Part shown: positions 8,855 to 20,440 of the stretch, one piece after another
Layout: each line of letters begins with the position of its first letter
How positions within the stretch are numbered: position 1 is the first letter of the stretch
Origin: Datisca glomerata
Taxonomy: Eukaryota > Streptophyta > Magnoliopsida > Cucurbitales > Datiscaceae
Direction of reading: 5' to 3'
DNA length: 64,000 bases
Assembly (NCBI GenBank): GCA_003255025.1
Contig: QANY01009317.1
Location: forward strand, 1,533,786 to 1,597,785
Position numbers and translations under genes: made by a program
The notes under the pieces: generated by a model
The model's database searches: none
What the model was told of the DNA's origin: nothing
What the model saw: the letters and a program-made list of their open reading frames with translations, nothing else

Positions 8855-11104
8855 CTATGTCTTTTCATCCTTAATCTGACCAAGAAGGCAGTTCTCTATT
8901 GTTTCATCACAAAGCTCAAGCGTGATTCCCATGTTTCCTTCCTCGTAGTTCACATCAACAAAAATGTTGTATATTTCTCTATCTGCAACTAGCCTTCGTC
9001 TTCTCATCTCTTCAAAAAGTTCCTTCGCCTGCACGAATTTCTTTTTCTTATAAAACCCCTTTATTAGTGCACTATACGAAGCAGATGTGGGAATAAATCC
9101 CTTTTCAGCCATTTCTTTATGTAAAAACCACGCCTCTTTCATATTCCTTGATTTACAATGCCCTTTTATTAAAATGTTATAGGTATTGCTATCGGGTATC
9201 ACTCCTCGAGCACACATCCCTCTGTAAATCTCATTTGTGGTATTCATGTTTCTTCTAACGCAGTACTGCTTCATTAAAGAATTGTAAGTCGTAGCATTAG
9301 GCATTATGCCCTTCTCTAACATCCATCTTAAGAGCTTCTCACCATCTTCAATCATTCCCAATTTACAAAATCCATTCATTAATACATTGAATGTAACAAC
9401 AGTCGGTTGAAGCCCTCTATCTAACATATTCTGCAGGAGCTTGTGAGCCTTAGTCATCTCCCCTATTTTACAGTATGCATCCATGACTGTTGTATACGTA
9501 ATTGTATCGGGATGCATCCCTGCCAACTCCATTTCTTCCATCAACTTCACAGCTTGCTCAGTATTTCCAGATTTACACAGACCATTGAGAATCGAGTTGT
9601 ATGAGCACACATTGAGTTGAAGGCCCTTATTCCTCATCTCGTAAAGAAGCTCTCTTGCTGAATCCACTTCTCCATTTTTACAAAGGCCATCGGCCAGAGC
9701 AGTATAAGTCACAACATTTGGTGTAAGCCCTATCTGAACCATCTGGTTGTGAAGAGAAAATGCCTTTCTAATCTCGCCTGCCTTGCAGTAACCATCAATT
9801 ATTGCGGTATAAGTAACTTCATCAGGTACCAACCCTCTGCAGGCCATGTCATGGAACAACTTATCTGCCTCTACCATATTTCCTGTTTGACAAAATCCAT
9901 AGATAAGAGTTGTATAAGTAACACCATCAGGACTGACTTTCCTCTTTAACATTTCATGAAACAGGGTATGGGCAGTTTGAAAATTCCCCGACTTACAGAA
10001 ACCATCTATAAGAGTCGTGTAGACCACATTATCAGGAACAATCTTCCTAGTTAACATCTCCCTCAAAACTTTCTCAGCTTCAAATACTTTGCCAATTTGA
10101 CAGAGTAGTAGAATTATGCTGTTGTAGGTGTATGGGTTTGGTTTTAATCCTTTCATTTGCATTTCTTCAATAAGTTTCAAAACTTTATCTAATTTGCCAA
10201 TATGACAATATCCATTGATTACTGTACTATAGCTAACAACATCAGGCATTAAACCACTAGACTCCATCTGCAGGAGCAAACAATGGGCTTCGCTTATTCT
10301 CCCCAATTTACAAAAAGAATGAATAATGATGTTATACGATGTAGTATTCCAACAAACACCCTCTTCAGGATATTCACAGAACACCTTTATTGCCATCTTA
10401 GTCCCTTCAAAATTGCTTGATAGGCGACTAAGAAACAAATTACAAGAATCAACAGAGATAACTAAACCATAGCTCAACAGTTTGTCAAACAGTTTTCCTG
10501 CTTCACTAAGCAGGCCAACCTCAACAAGGACCTGGAAATAGATATCGAATACTAAGGGATTCGATCCCCAATCTTTATATGTGTATATCAACCTGTCGGT
10601 AAAATGAGGGAATGAAAGACTTCTATCAAATTTGGGCTTTTCCCAAAAATCTCGAAGAATCTTGTATGCCCTCTTAAGATCCTTTGATACAACAGCAATT
10701 TGAATGGCAATGGAACGCGCTTCTAATGATGGGTCTCTTTGTATGCATGCCCAATCAAAGAAACCCAAAGCCAGACTGTAATCGCTCTTAATAGTCATCA
10801 AAACCCAAATTAGATGATCAGACCTGAACATGGATTCATAACGTTTTAGAACACAACGGAGGGGCTCCGAACATCGAAATTTTATTGCTGTTGTAATTTC
10901 ATGGACAAGTTCAGTATCTTTTATGGTAGGTTTCTTAGGAGAATAATCGGGAAAACGTCTGGTATTAATTGAACATGAAGATCTTTGGCTTAACCATCTG
11001 CTAAAGAATAACAGTAGAAAATGATTTTGAGTGGATCCTAGGTAAGGATAATGAGAAGTGATTCTAGCAAAGCAAACTGAGAAGGAGATGAGAGACCTCT
11101 TCAT
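8855..11104 (-). CDS. P-class pentatricopeptide repeat (PPR) protein, probably mitochondrial
   Basis: A 749-aa intronless protein. PPR proteins bind organelle RNA with a modular code and act in editing, splicing, stability or translation. From about residue 235 to 720 there are around 14 regular 35-residue repeats, each starting like DVVSYSTVINGYCHIGKLDK or DTITYTTVMDAYCKIGEMTK; more degenerate repeats precede them from about 170. There is no E, DYW or SMR extension, which places it in the P class. The first 45 residues are rich in Ser, Arg, Phe and Leu with few acids (MKRSLISFSVCFARITSHYP), as expected for a mitochondrial or plastid presequence. The first Met is used because it heads this presequence. 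The arrangement and motifs such as VCWNTTSYNIIIH and YCVRRNMN closely resemble the Arabidopsis At1g05670 family (from memory, not searched). Length and reading frame are intact. The RNA target cannot be read from sequence alone. Confidence 0.95.
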   Translation of the reverse strand: MKRSLISFSVCFARITSHYPYLGSTQNHFLLLFFSRWLSQRSSCSINTRRFPDYSPKKPTIKDTELVHEITTAIKFRCSEPLRCVLKRYESMFRSDHLIWVLMTIKSDYSLALGFFDWACIQRDPSLEARSIAIQIAVVSKDLKRAYKILRDFWEKPKFDRSLSFPHFTDRLIYTYKDWGSNPLVFDIYFQVLVEVGLLSEAGKLFDKLLSYGLVISVDSCNLFLSRLSSNFEGTKMAIKVFCEYPEEGVCWNTTSYNIIIHSFCKLGRISEAHCLLLQMESSGLMPDVVSYSTVINGYCHIGKLDKVLKLIEEMQMKGLKPNPYTYNSIILLLCQIGKVFEAEKVLREMLTRKIVPDNVVYTTLIDGFCKSGNFQTAHTLFHEMLKRKVSPDGVTYTTLIYGFCQTGNMVEADKLFHDMACRGLVPDEVTYTAIIDGYCKAGEIRKAFSLHNQMVQIGLTPNVVTYTALADGLCKNGEVDSARELLYEMRNKGLQLNVCSYNSILNGLCKSGNTEQAVKLMEEMELAGMHPDTITYTTVMDAYCKIGEMTKAHKLLQNMLDRGLQPTVVTFNVLMNGFCKLGMIEDGEKLLRWMLEKGIMPNATTYNSLMKQYCVRRNMNTTNEIYRGMCARGVIPDSNTYNILIKGHCKSRNMKEAWFLHKEMAEKGFIPTSASYSALIKGFYKKKKFVQAKELFEEMRRRRLVADREIYNIFVDVNYEEGNMGITLELCDETIENCLLGQIKDEKT

Positions 11105-11400
11105 GTCTATCAGAGGAATCCATTAATAAAAGATTCTGTTTAATGACACAACAAGCGTCCATGAAGATAAACCAAAGTGAAGTTGCCTTGTCATCATTCC
11201 ATCACCTGTAAAAATGAATATATTCCATTGTCAATTTAGGAGGCATCGACATACAAAGACAGCACTTAAATACATATTAATAATAATTTAATACTCACAT
11301 ATGCAACTTCTATCCTATGTCTCAGCAGAATAAGAAGGTTGAAAGACTTACTTTCCTTTTCCTAAAGAAATAACAATGTTCAATAGATCATTAATTTCTT
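11105..11400. promoter_or_regulatory. 5' flank of the PPR gene
   Basis: About 300 bp lie between the PPR start and the LINE fragment. They must hold the gene's promoter and 5' leader unless transcription starts within the LINE. AT-rich, with no clear TATA box I would defend. Confidence 0.3.
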
Positions 11401-11404
11401 ATAC

Positions 11405-12262
11405 AGATGGATCTGCAATGAGGTTTTGGTCAGATTGCTAGTGTGGAGACTATATTAGCTGACGAGTTTCCCACCTTGTTTAGTATCACTTCTGACAGAG
11501 AGTCTAGGGTTAGTGACTTTTTCATGAGTAATGAGGGGACTGAAGTGTGGAACCCGACATTCAGAAGAGCGTTCAATGAATGGGAGTTGGATCCAGTTAG
11601 TAATCTCATGCAGAAGTTATATTCGTACACGTTAAGGGCTGATTTATCAGATTCGTTAGAATGGATGGAAAGTCCGAATGAAGTTTTTTCGATTAAGTCC
11701 TATGTCAAGAGCATTGACGATAGCGCTAGCAATATTATAGATTTTCCTTGGAGACAAATCTGGAAGACTAAGGCTCCACCTAAATGTTCTTTTTTGGTGT
11801 GGACATCAGTCTGGAATGCCAATCTCACCATGGATGTTCTGAAGAGGAGGGGCTTCTCTATGCCTAATAGGTGCCCTTTGTGTAGGAAGGAACAAGAATC
11901 GAACGCTCATCTGTTTCTTCATTGTTCTTTCTCGTCGAAACTTTGGTACACTGTTTTGGGATCTTTGAATGTTCATTGGGTTATGCCTGGAGAACCGCGT
12001 AACCTTTTCTGTAGCTAGAAGCATGCTCGTAGCACTTCCATTAAGCCTTCCTTTTGGGATATTATCCCTTTTGCTGTTTTTTGGGGTATTTGGAGAGAAA
12101 GAAATACTAGGATTTTTGAAGGGGGAGAGAATTATTTTTGTAAAGTTTTCATGTCTATTCTCATATGCCTTCTACAATGGATAGGGTGTTTGCTCCCAGG
12201 TTGTGATTCTGAAAAAACCTGGATGGAGAGCCTGATCCTACGTTTTTCAGTTTCTAAAACAC
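11405..12262 (+). pseudogene. 3' end of a LINE ORF2 (zf-RVT and RNase H-like tail)
   Basis: One plus-strand frame runs from GSAMRFWSDC through a 191-codon open part to RERNTRIFEG. It contains FPWRQIWKTKAPPKCSFLVW, then the zinc-binding CPLCRKEQESNAHLFLHCSF block. This is the 'W..iW...aPpkv.fF.W' plus 'C.lC....Es..HLf..C' module (zf-RVT) at the C-terminus of plant L1-type reverse transcriptases. Two in-frame TAG codons (about 11440 and 12016) each sit where a Trp TGG is expected. It is a 5'-truncated LINE copy, opposite in strand to the PPR gene and about 300 bp upstream of its start. No poly-A tail or target duplication was evident. Confidence 0.85.
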
Positions 12263-12804
12263 GCTCTCATTCTCAATTCACTTCAATCAAATGAAAATCA
12301 CACTTGAATATGGAATGCCAAGCACAATAAGCATTCTGCAGTATAACCATGTCAGTTGTTGACTTAAATTAGTCTACATTTCAAGTTAGCGTAAACATGA
12401 ACATACCTCAATAAACCGAAATGAATGCAATTTCTTACAAGCATTTTCTCGACCGTCAATAGAACAAGTAAAAACCTCAGCACTTCATCTAACACAGGCT
12501 CAAGCACACAAAAACCACAAAGAAATTGAAGTCAAATTGTTCACTCACCGGGGACTTTGTTGCTGGTATTTACAGATATTAAGGTGTAAATTATACCCTT
12601 CAATCCATAAATTTCAATAGAGCAATAAGACCCAAAAACCCAAAAGTAAATAGAAATGACGAAAACCCATTAGTCTAGAAATTCAATAAGAATATCTCGA
12701 AACTGCACTACGGAAAATAGCACAAAAAGCTTCAATCTTTTAGCCTCAGGCCTCAGCTTCAGGCAGTCGTCTCTCGTCTGGGTATGCTTATGCTATGTTC
12801 AGAC
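12263..12804. other. Gene-free AT-rich DNA
   Basis: Nothing coding was recognised. It lies between the LINE tail and the hAT-like element. Confidence 0.4.
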
Positions 12805-14114
12805 CATAGTTAGTTAATTCGGGGACGGTAAAAATATAAAGTATTATTCGGTATGTATAATTCGGGAATTAAAAGATCAAATATTAGACTAAAGTTCGGT
12901 CAATAATATGGGATAGGTAAAAATTCAGACACGAGTTTTAAACGAGTATCACACATTTTCGTTTCAAAAATTCAGTATAAAAAATACGGTTGTAAAATTT
13001 ACAAATGTATATTAATACAACAATATCCTATGAATATGACAATAACAAGTCATTCTAAAAATTCACCAAACACATAGATTATGAATATTCGGTTCATAAT
13101 TCATTTTTAAAATATCACAAATACTCCAAAACCAAAATATAGATCAATTAATAGTATCGTATTCATCCAAAATATAGTCATCAATCCAAAATATTGTTTT
13201 CATCCAAAATGCATTTATCAATCGATAATACTGATCAGTTCCTAATATACTAATTCATAAAAACTAATTGAATTAATAATGAAATTCAGAACAACTAATG
13301 GAATTCAATTAAAAAAGAATACTGGAATTCAAGCAAAACAGAGTACTGGTTCTTCTACGATCAACTCACCAAAGTAATGTTGTTATCTTCTACAATCAAT
13401 TAATGGGATTCAGAACACTAAAAATTACAATTCCTTATTATAGTGAGAATCGGCTTTTACAGTTTTTTTCAACGAATTCGCCCAGTAATCTACTCTGTTT
13501 CTTCAACGAAAACCTTCAAAACCCTTTGCATGCTGTAGGCCATAGTGAAGAACAAGACCCGAGGGAGAGGGAAGGGGGTTTCAATTTCAAATTCTACGAA
13601 AGCAATCAAAATTCAGGCTTTGGTTCAAAATTCAGAGTTGCACCCGAGAGACAGAGGAGAGGGTTTTCAATTCCATGCTCTGATTTTGAGATTCGAAGAC
13701 CCGAGAGAGAGAGAGAGAAGCTCATACCAGATTGTTCTTGTTCTGAAATCTGAAGTTGTTAGCTGCTGTCTTCGTCTTCTCCGAGATTCGAAATCTGAAG
13801 TTGTTCTGAAAGCTGAGTCCAAACTCCAAACCAGAATACAGATTACCCGAGACTCGAGAGAGAAGAGTGGTTAGCTGCTCACTACTGCCCCTAGCGCTGC
13901 CTTCGTCTTCTCCGAGAGAGACTGAGAGAGGGGAAGGGGAAATAGGGTTGGCGTTTAATTCACCCAGTAGAATAGCTGGGCGAATATACGCGAACAAAAC
14001 GTTCACCCCCAAAAAGTCACGTATTTTGGAGAAAATACGGAAACGGACAAAAAAGAACAGGAATTGAAAAAAACGCGTATTATACGCGTATAATAGGCCT
14101 TTTAACCAACACTG
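12805..14114. mobile_element. Putative hAT-like non-autonomous DNA element (1.3 kb)
   Basis: The left end on the plus strand is CATAGTTAGTTAATTCGG and the right end read on the minus strand is CAGTGTTGGTTAAAAGGC. They share CA..GTT.GTTAA...G, an imperfect terminal inverted repeat with a hAT-like CA(G) start. The interior is AT-rich up to about 13400. A GA-rich part follows (13550-14000) with internal repeats around 'ctgaagttgtt' and 'cttcgtcttctccgagag'. The right end has palindromic 'cgcgtattatacgcgtataa'. No transposase is present. I could not find a clean 8-bp target duplication, partly because the next element abuts the right end. Open frames at 13403-13874 have no domain. Confidence 0.4.
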
Positions 14115-14798
14115 ATCTATATATTCGAAGCTGCAAAGATGATGGAATACCATGTCTATCAAGTTACCGAGATTACAGGTACAGAGATAATGGAGTTTTT
14201 CTTTTACTTTTGTTCCACTTTTTTTACCCAATATAAGAGAAAAGCACTAAAATTTAAAAATTAAAAATTTGCGAATAAGGAAGCTAACTAATCCTATTTT
14301 GAATTTAAATAATGGGCAAAGAAAGGTAGTGGACTACATTACATGAATGGTAATCTTGGTATAAAAAGTTACCAAAAATCTAAAAGTGTCATTAATTTAT
14401 GTTTATCATATATTAATTTGATAGTAGAAAAATGATCTATACAATATAATTTTTATATAAGAATCAGGTTATTGACAAGTTTTAACTAACAGTTAACCAC
14501 TTAGACTATCAGAGAGAGTAGTAAACTTAAAATAGAAATCATAGTGTATAAGTTATTCTTCTACTATCAAATTAATATGAGTAAAAAGTTATAAGAATAA
14601 ATTAATGACCCTTTTAAATTAGTTAGCTTCTTTATGGTGGGTCCCGCAAATTTTTTTAATTTTGAAATTTAGTACTTTTCTCTATGTAAAAAAGTGGATA
14701 AAAAGTAAAAGAAAAACTCCATTATCACTGTACCTGTAATCTCGGTAACTTGATGGACATGGTATTCCATTATTTTTGTAGCTTCGGATGTACAGATT
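14115..14798. mobile_element. Foldback-type element: 0.68 kb long inverted repeat
   Basis: The left arm starting 'gatctatatattcgaagc' is the reverse complement of the right arm ending near 14798. Both carry 'ggaataccatgtc', 'aagttaccgagattacaggt' and 'agataatggag' / 'ctccattatc'. Pairing continues inward through 'gaagctaactaa' and 'attaatttgatagtagaa' almost to the centre near 14455. The unit is thus one long imperfect hairpin with a very short loop. There is no coding. This is what foldback or long-TIR MITE elements look like; such copies can give rise to hairpin RNA. Confidence 0.75.
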
Positions 14799-14965
14799 GA
14801 GGGTGAGTTTCTTTTATTTTTTATTTTAATGTACTTTTAAATTTTTGTTGTAGATAGAGTGAGTTTCAGAAATATAAGATAATAGTATTGTAGATAAATT
14901 ATAAAAATTTAAATTCAAATTAAGTATAAAATGATCATTTATCTATTTTAATATTTTTTAGATCA
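14799..14965. other. AT-rich spacer
   Basis: No gene recognised between the hairpin element and the tandem repeat. Confidence 0.4.
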
Positions 14966-15187
14966 CTTTTTAATTTACTATTATGAAAGTAACATATTTA
15001 AGTCATTTCCCTAGATCATTTTCACTCGACCGTGCTCACTTTTTTTTAATTTACTATTATGAAAGTAACATATTTAAGTCATTTTCCTAGATCATTTTCA
15101 CTCGAACGTGCTCACTTTTGAATTCTTACGTCATTTCCCTAGATCATTTTCACTCGAACTCGAACGTGCTCACTTTTGAATTCTTAC
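14966..15187. repeat. Tandem repeat of about 77 bp, nearly three copies
   Basis: The unit contains 'tttactattatgaaagtaac', 'atatttaagtcatttccc' and 'agatcattttcactcga.cg', ending 'tgctcactttt'. Two full copies (about 14970-15045 and 15046-15120) are followed by a partial third (about 15130-15187) that lacks the first half and repeats 'actcgaactcgaacgtgctc'. Confidence 0.8.
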
Positions 15188-15261
15188 GTGTCACCCAATG
15201 TAAAATAACAATTTTAGGGCAAGTAGTCCTTTATCTGTATTAGAACATTTCTTTGTTTCTT

Positions 15262-15859
15262 TGGCTACTCTACTAGAGTATATCAAGTATTAATATAGAA
15301 GCCATTAGAATATTTTTCATTGTTTTTTTAGCTATATAGTCTACTATGATATTTCAAGTATTAATACATAAAAGCAACAAATGACGTACTTAGAGTATGG
15401 ATTTAGGAGTTTGACCAAAGCATAAGACAAAACATTTCTCAATATGTTCATGAGTTTAACTTAGTTAGCTAACTCAAGACAAATTGAATCTAATAGCTCA
15501 AACTATCACCAGCTTACACTTTGACCCGATGTCTGAGTAACATGGAACTTACACTTCTGTCTTGAGTAGCATGAAGCATGTGATTGATGGTACCTCTCGC
15601 TCAGCAACACTCTCTCTCTCTTTGTGGTGTCTTAGAGAAATTGCAAGTAGGGTTAGAGAGAGAACGAGGGTCAAACAATGAATAAAGAAGAGGAAACAAC
15701 ATAAACCGCCTCATTGTAATCAAATTAACCCCCATATATTATTATATACAACACAACTATGACTGCAAAACTTGTTTTTGTGTTTCTTCTATGTTTCTAT
15801 CTTGAATCTCCTGAGTTAGTTGGGAATCTCAATCTCAATACTAAATACGGTCATCATCA
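15262..15859. repeat. 3' flank of the galactosyltransferase gene, parental copy of the duplication
   Basis: This non-coding 3' flank is shared with 5818-6430 (for example 'tttttttagctatatagt', 'aacccccatatatta', 'gaatctcctgagtta'). It probably includes the gene's 3' untranslated region. A short CT-repeat occurs near 15610-15622. Confidence 0.7.
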
Positions 15860-18800
15860 TCATCTCATGTTGCAGCACTGTGGCTTTCCTAAATGCTGCA
15901 ATTTTTCCCATAAGCAAATCATCTGTCTTGGAGATTGATAATGTGCTGTGAGGTATTCCTCTATGCACCCAAATTGGCAGAACCTCAGGCTGTGTATATA
16001 CTCCACCTCACTTCTTGAACTGTTGAACTTCTCCACCCACATTCCCATGCTCACATCTTCCATCTTGAATAACTGTAACACAGTTTATCAATTCATCACC
16101 CATCATCCCTCATCCAATCAAAACTATTCAGTATACAGAGAAATAGAGAGGTATGGGACATACCCTTAATTTGTGTTTTTCAAATTCAGTTACGATAAAA
16201 TCGGCTATGTCAGATGACACAATGTAACCTGGACCATTTGCATAAGGTGGATAATCTTCTTCTAGCCATTCCTGTATGTAATACACCAGATCGTAAAAAT
16301 GACATACAAAGAGTTGATCGTGTTAGCCCCCGAAGTTCAATATCTACTAAAGAGTTGTACGACTATTATGTCTCTTCTATAATCTAAGCTAAAACCACAA
16401 AGTGCAATTTAATAGTTTTTCCGTCACGACTTTTGACATGCTGAGTTTATAATCATCGAAAACGTAAGTTATTTCCCAGCCTCACAATTGCAACACTCGA
16501 TAAAAAAACAACATACGGAATGAAGAAAATCAATCTCACTACGGAAGACTGATACATTCACTATGGACAAAGCAGCCGAGCTTCAAGCTGGATACAAATT
16601 ACTCAGTATAAGAATTAAGAACCATCTGGAACTAAAGTAATCAATATAAAACTAATTTTGTGTCAGAATAAGCATAATAATCATTGCTAGTTTGTATTTA
16701 CGATTCATACCTCATATGTCACAGCCCATTTGCCATATCGAAGGGGCTTATGGTGGTAGTTTATATTTCCAACATAAAGGCTTCTACCGTCATTGACTTT
16801 TTGAGCTTCATTGATCACTTCATCCACTCTTACAAATGTGTCATCATCACACTTCATGATATACTTTGCAGCTACCGTGCGAACCTGTAAAGCGCCATAT
16901 AGAATGATAATTAATACTTTTGCACATGAAAGATCTCAATTGGCAAAATTTGGGTCCTATCGCACTGCTCACCCCATATTCGCATATTGCAACGGTCTTC
17001 AACACAACAAGGTCATAATTGTCCATATAAGGAACTATGACGATATCCCCAAAATACTCGGCTTCTTTTTTGAGCTCTACATTCACTTCCTTTCGTCCAT
17101 TCTGTCATAAGATAGTTGCAAAAGCTGTCAATATCTTCAAATGCCAATATAATTCACAAATCCTAATGACAGAAAACAATATCCTTTATAACCTCCTTAC
17201 CAGTGCCACGAAAAAACGAGCCACTACAGCAGAAGATGTGATTAATTTATGCTGCATCCAAGACTTTCTCACAGCCATGCGCTCAGCAAAATGGTTGCCA
17301 GCAGAAAGGATACCAATGAAAAGCTCTACATTCCCAACGGGAAGGGGAGGGGCTTTCCACTTAGCCAACATCTCCATATGCTTTTGTGGTGCAAAACTAG
17401 GATGTGAGGTCGGTAAAGAAGCAGCAAATACATTATGCACATCCACATCACCATTTACATATAAGCCAGTGGCATCCTCCAAAACAAACCCCTGAGATTG
17501 TGTTCAAATTAAAAATTTAGGATGTTCTGCATTTGTAGTCACACAGTACAAGTGACAGTAGCAAGAGACTACTCACTGTGCGATAAGGAAAGGAAGTGAC
17601 ATGCCTCCCATCAACATTGATGTGGTAACCTTCTAACCCAGCACTTAGTGTAAGAACAAATAATCTGCCCTCCACGAAAGGGTATGGCCAGTCTAGAGTC
17701 ACTTTTTTTGTGCGGCCAATCAATCTATTCAACCACCAAGTAACCTTTGATTCTTCTGAATGACTATCGTCGTCACGTATCCACTTTTCACACTTTACTT
17801 GTCCATCAACTTCATAAAATCCACATAACTAGTAAGAGAATGTGCACTTTAAGTAATTGATTAAAAAGAGGAAAGTATGTTGACAGCAATTCAATATGTA
17901 GATAGCACTAAGTTCTAACTGGAAAAATGGCGTGAAACAGGAGACGGAAAGGCGATTGCTAAGATGATCTTGTAGTGAACGGCACAGAGTAACTATCAGT
18001 TTGATCCAGAGATGGCAACTTTGCAAACAAGATTAGACCAGTTACATGACAATTTGACCCAAGCAGTTCCTCTCGTTTTTGCAATTCTATGACAATTTAT
18101 TTTCAAACCATGAACCGGAGCCCAGGAATACAACGTATAGCAACATCAATCATATAAATTTACGGTTTTGACTGTAAAATATTATTAAAATTTTAGATCA
18201 ATTCAATGTGAAACATCACTGACGCAGATTAAACTACAAACAGCAAAGAATTAACTCTAGAAGTTGTAATGAACTTACCAGTTTCCTCATCCGCCCTGGA
18301 TTTCCACCCCTCACACCTGAGCGCCGAACCCCATTGCTGTCTATAACAAGTATTCTGTTCGATCACCGGCTTCCTACTCCAATCCCCCTTCAATCTTGGA
18401 TTGAAGTGCAGTATCCTTGGTGGATCTTCACCATCCACCGTCTTCAATCCCTGCAATTCCATCATAAATTGCGAGACCATCACTGCTTCATCACCTTCCT
18501 TCAACACTGAAATCTTGGGATCCTGCTCCTGATGAGCCCAACGTGGCGTCCCTACTACAGTTACATGAGACCACAGCGTCAACCCGCAGGGAATCTCCAT
18601 AATCCTGTTCCGCTTCAGAAATTCAGAACCAGAGAGGGAGATTGAATGTGGGCAAGACTCGGACTGGTTCTCTGCTTTCGTCTTTGTTTTGGCTTCGAGC
18701 TCAAATTTCCCGGACTGTAATTCCTCCCACTGCTTCTTTCCCACTACCCAAGCATGCTTCGCCTCCTTGTGAAGCTCCGAGAACTCGCCCTTACTAGCAT

Positions 18801-19173
18801 TACCGTCAAACGCAGAGTCATCGAAGACCAGGCCGGAGACTTTCTTGAATTCACGTATCCGCCTCTCTGGTGTCCGATAAAGTGATCTTTGAGAAACGCG
18901 AAATGGGTCGTCTGAGGGTCGATTTGGGGCGTGTTTATCATCCAATTCCTCTTCGCTTTCGAGCAAAAACGATCTGGGCAACGCGTCGCTGATAAACCCA
19001 AACGATCCGTCACCTGAACTCGACCCGAAACCGGCTCGGAACACAAGGGGGATTTCGAAACTCATGAAGAGCAGGTAAACAAACACTACGCCAATCAAAA
19101 TTTGTAGCAATTTAGGCCGACTCAAAGACACCATTGTATCAAGCTTACCTCGCTTCATTACCCCAAACTTCAC
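15860..19173 (-). CDS. Hydroxyproline O-galactosyltransferase (GT31, galectin-domain beta-1,3-galactosyltransferase family)
   Basis: Seven exons on the minus strand: 18279-19173, 17577-17809, 17201-17491, 16973-17101, 16711-16884, 16164-16271, 15860-16072. They join in frame at GT-AG sites to give 680 aa, the usual length of the GALT2-6 group. These Golgi type II enzymes add the first galactose to hydroxyproline of arabinogalactan proteins. Seen: a signal anchor at about 22-43 ([20 protein letters not shown]); a galectin-like lectin domain from about 200 to 400, across exons 1-2; and the GT31 domain from about 425, with [20 protein letters not shown] in exon 3 and the metal-binding DDD in [13 protein letters not shown] (about 529-531) in exon 5. 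Exon 6 carries [15 protein letters not shown] and exon 7 the C-terminal LYKM-like [14 protein letters not shown]. The start may instead be Met6 (19158), which fits family N-termini ([14 protein letters not shown]) better. A broken copy of exons 6-7 lies at 5818-6845. Confidence 0.92.
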
Positions 19174-20062
19174 AACTTTTTCCCAAAACCCTTTTCCCTC
19201 CCGATGATCCCCTATCCTCTTTCAACCCTAATTCTAATACGAAGCGAAAGAGAAGGAGTCAGACTCTGAAAGCGACCTCCAGATTCACGCAGGAACACGA
19301 TGCTCCCAAAGACAAGACTACAAAGTGATTATTTTTGGAAATTTCTTCACAGATAAGAAAATTTTCATACCATAAGAGGAAAACATATAAAGAATTTGAC
19401 TACAGATAATCTCCTGGTCCAGATCCTTGAATCCGGTGGATTGTTGCTGGCAAAGTCAGAGCCGGAGCCGATGAAAACGACAGCGTCCTAGCAAAAGGAC
19501 AAGATTTATTGCATGCTCAAAGTAATAAACTTGTCTAGTTTTTCTAGTTTACCAACCAAGAACTGGGAATTCTTTAATATATAATTTCTTTTCTCGAAAA
19601 CACAAAGAGAAAGGAATGTTACATTGTATTCACTTTAATTAAGTAATTAAGCATTGAATTATACCTTGGGAAGTTTTTCTTGTCTAATTAATCAAAATAA
19701 TTAAGGAGTAGTAGACAAGTGGTCGTGGATTGCTCTCCACCTATTTCGCTTCCGTTGGCTGTCAACTTTCTTATTATTTTCCATTTCACAGTGTTTGGAT
19801 CTGTTCATCTTATTTAAAATTTAGAAATAATTATCGTAAACCAATAAATTCAAAATAAGTGCGCAAGATATTGTGTTTTTATTTTTATTTAGAAAGTAGA
19901 GATTATTGTAGAGAGTTAAATATATGACATTGAAAATATGAAGCGTTATTAAAATTATTTTGCGTAACTATTATGATTAAAACTTGTTTATCTCCTTATT
20001 ATTTAAGAAGTATCCCAATATATAAAGGTGATATTTATAGTTCTAAAATTACGTTCTTTCTT
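19174..20062. promoter_or_regulatory. 5' flank and leader of the galactosyltransferase gene
   Basis: Contains the upstream region of the minus-strand gene. A purine/pyrimidine-skewed leader (about 19174-19320) resembles a 5' untranslated region. Beyond it lies AT-rich DNA with no coding recognised. Confidence 0.35.
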
Positions 20063-20440
20063 AGGAGGTTAACGGTTTGGTTCGGTCAATTTTTTTATAG
20101 AAAACGAACGAACTAAAATTTTGGTTCGGCGATATTACCAAACCGATCTGCTTGTGGAAAAATAACTGAACTGAAAGTTTCAGTTCAATTCGACGTTAAT
20201 AATAAAACATAAATTTTAAGCATTTTCAAAAGATATTATTGAAAGATAATATAAAATAAAGTTTTGTTGTAGTTCGGTTTAAAAATTTATATATATGTAA
20301 TTAAAGTTTTGGTTCGGTAAAAGATTATCAAAATTTTAAACCAAACTGAAACTTCGATTCTCATTTTACGAACTGAACTTACATAAAAAATTGACTGAAC
20401 CAGTCATTTTCAGTTTAGTACTAAAATTTCCACCCCTAGT
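20063..20440. mobile_element. Putative hAT-type MITE
   Basis: The left end reads 'taggaggttaacggtttggt' and the right end, on the minus strand, 'taggggtggaaattttagta'. The interior is full of GGTTCGGT / ACTGAACC words facing inward from both ends. The flanks 'gttctttc' and 'gttatttt' could be a worn 8-bp target duplication. No coding. The family is inferred from these general features. Confidence 0.45.

Noticed and set aside
9749..9949. Plus-strand frame antisense to the PPR gene
   Set aside because: Shadow of the real minus-strand coding sequence.
13403..13874. Two overlapping plus-strand frames of 109-116 codons
   Set aside because: They lie in GA-rich interior of the hAT-like element and have no domain.
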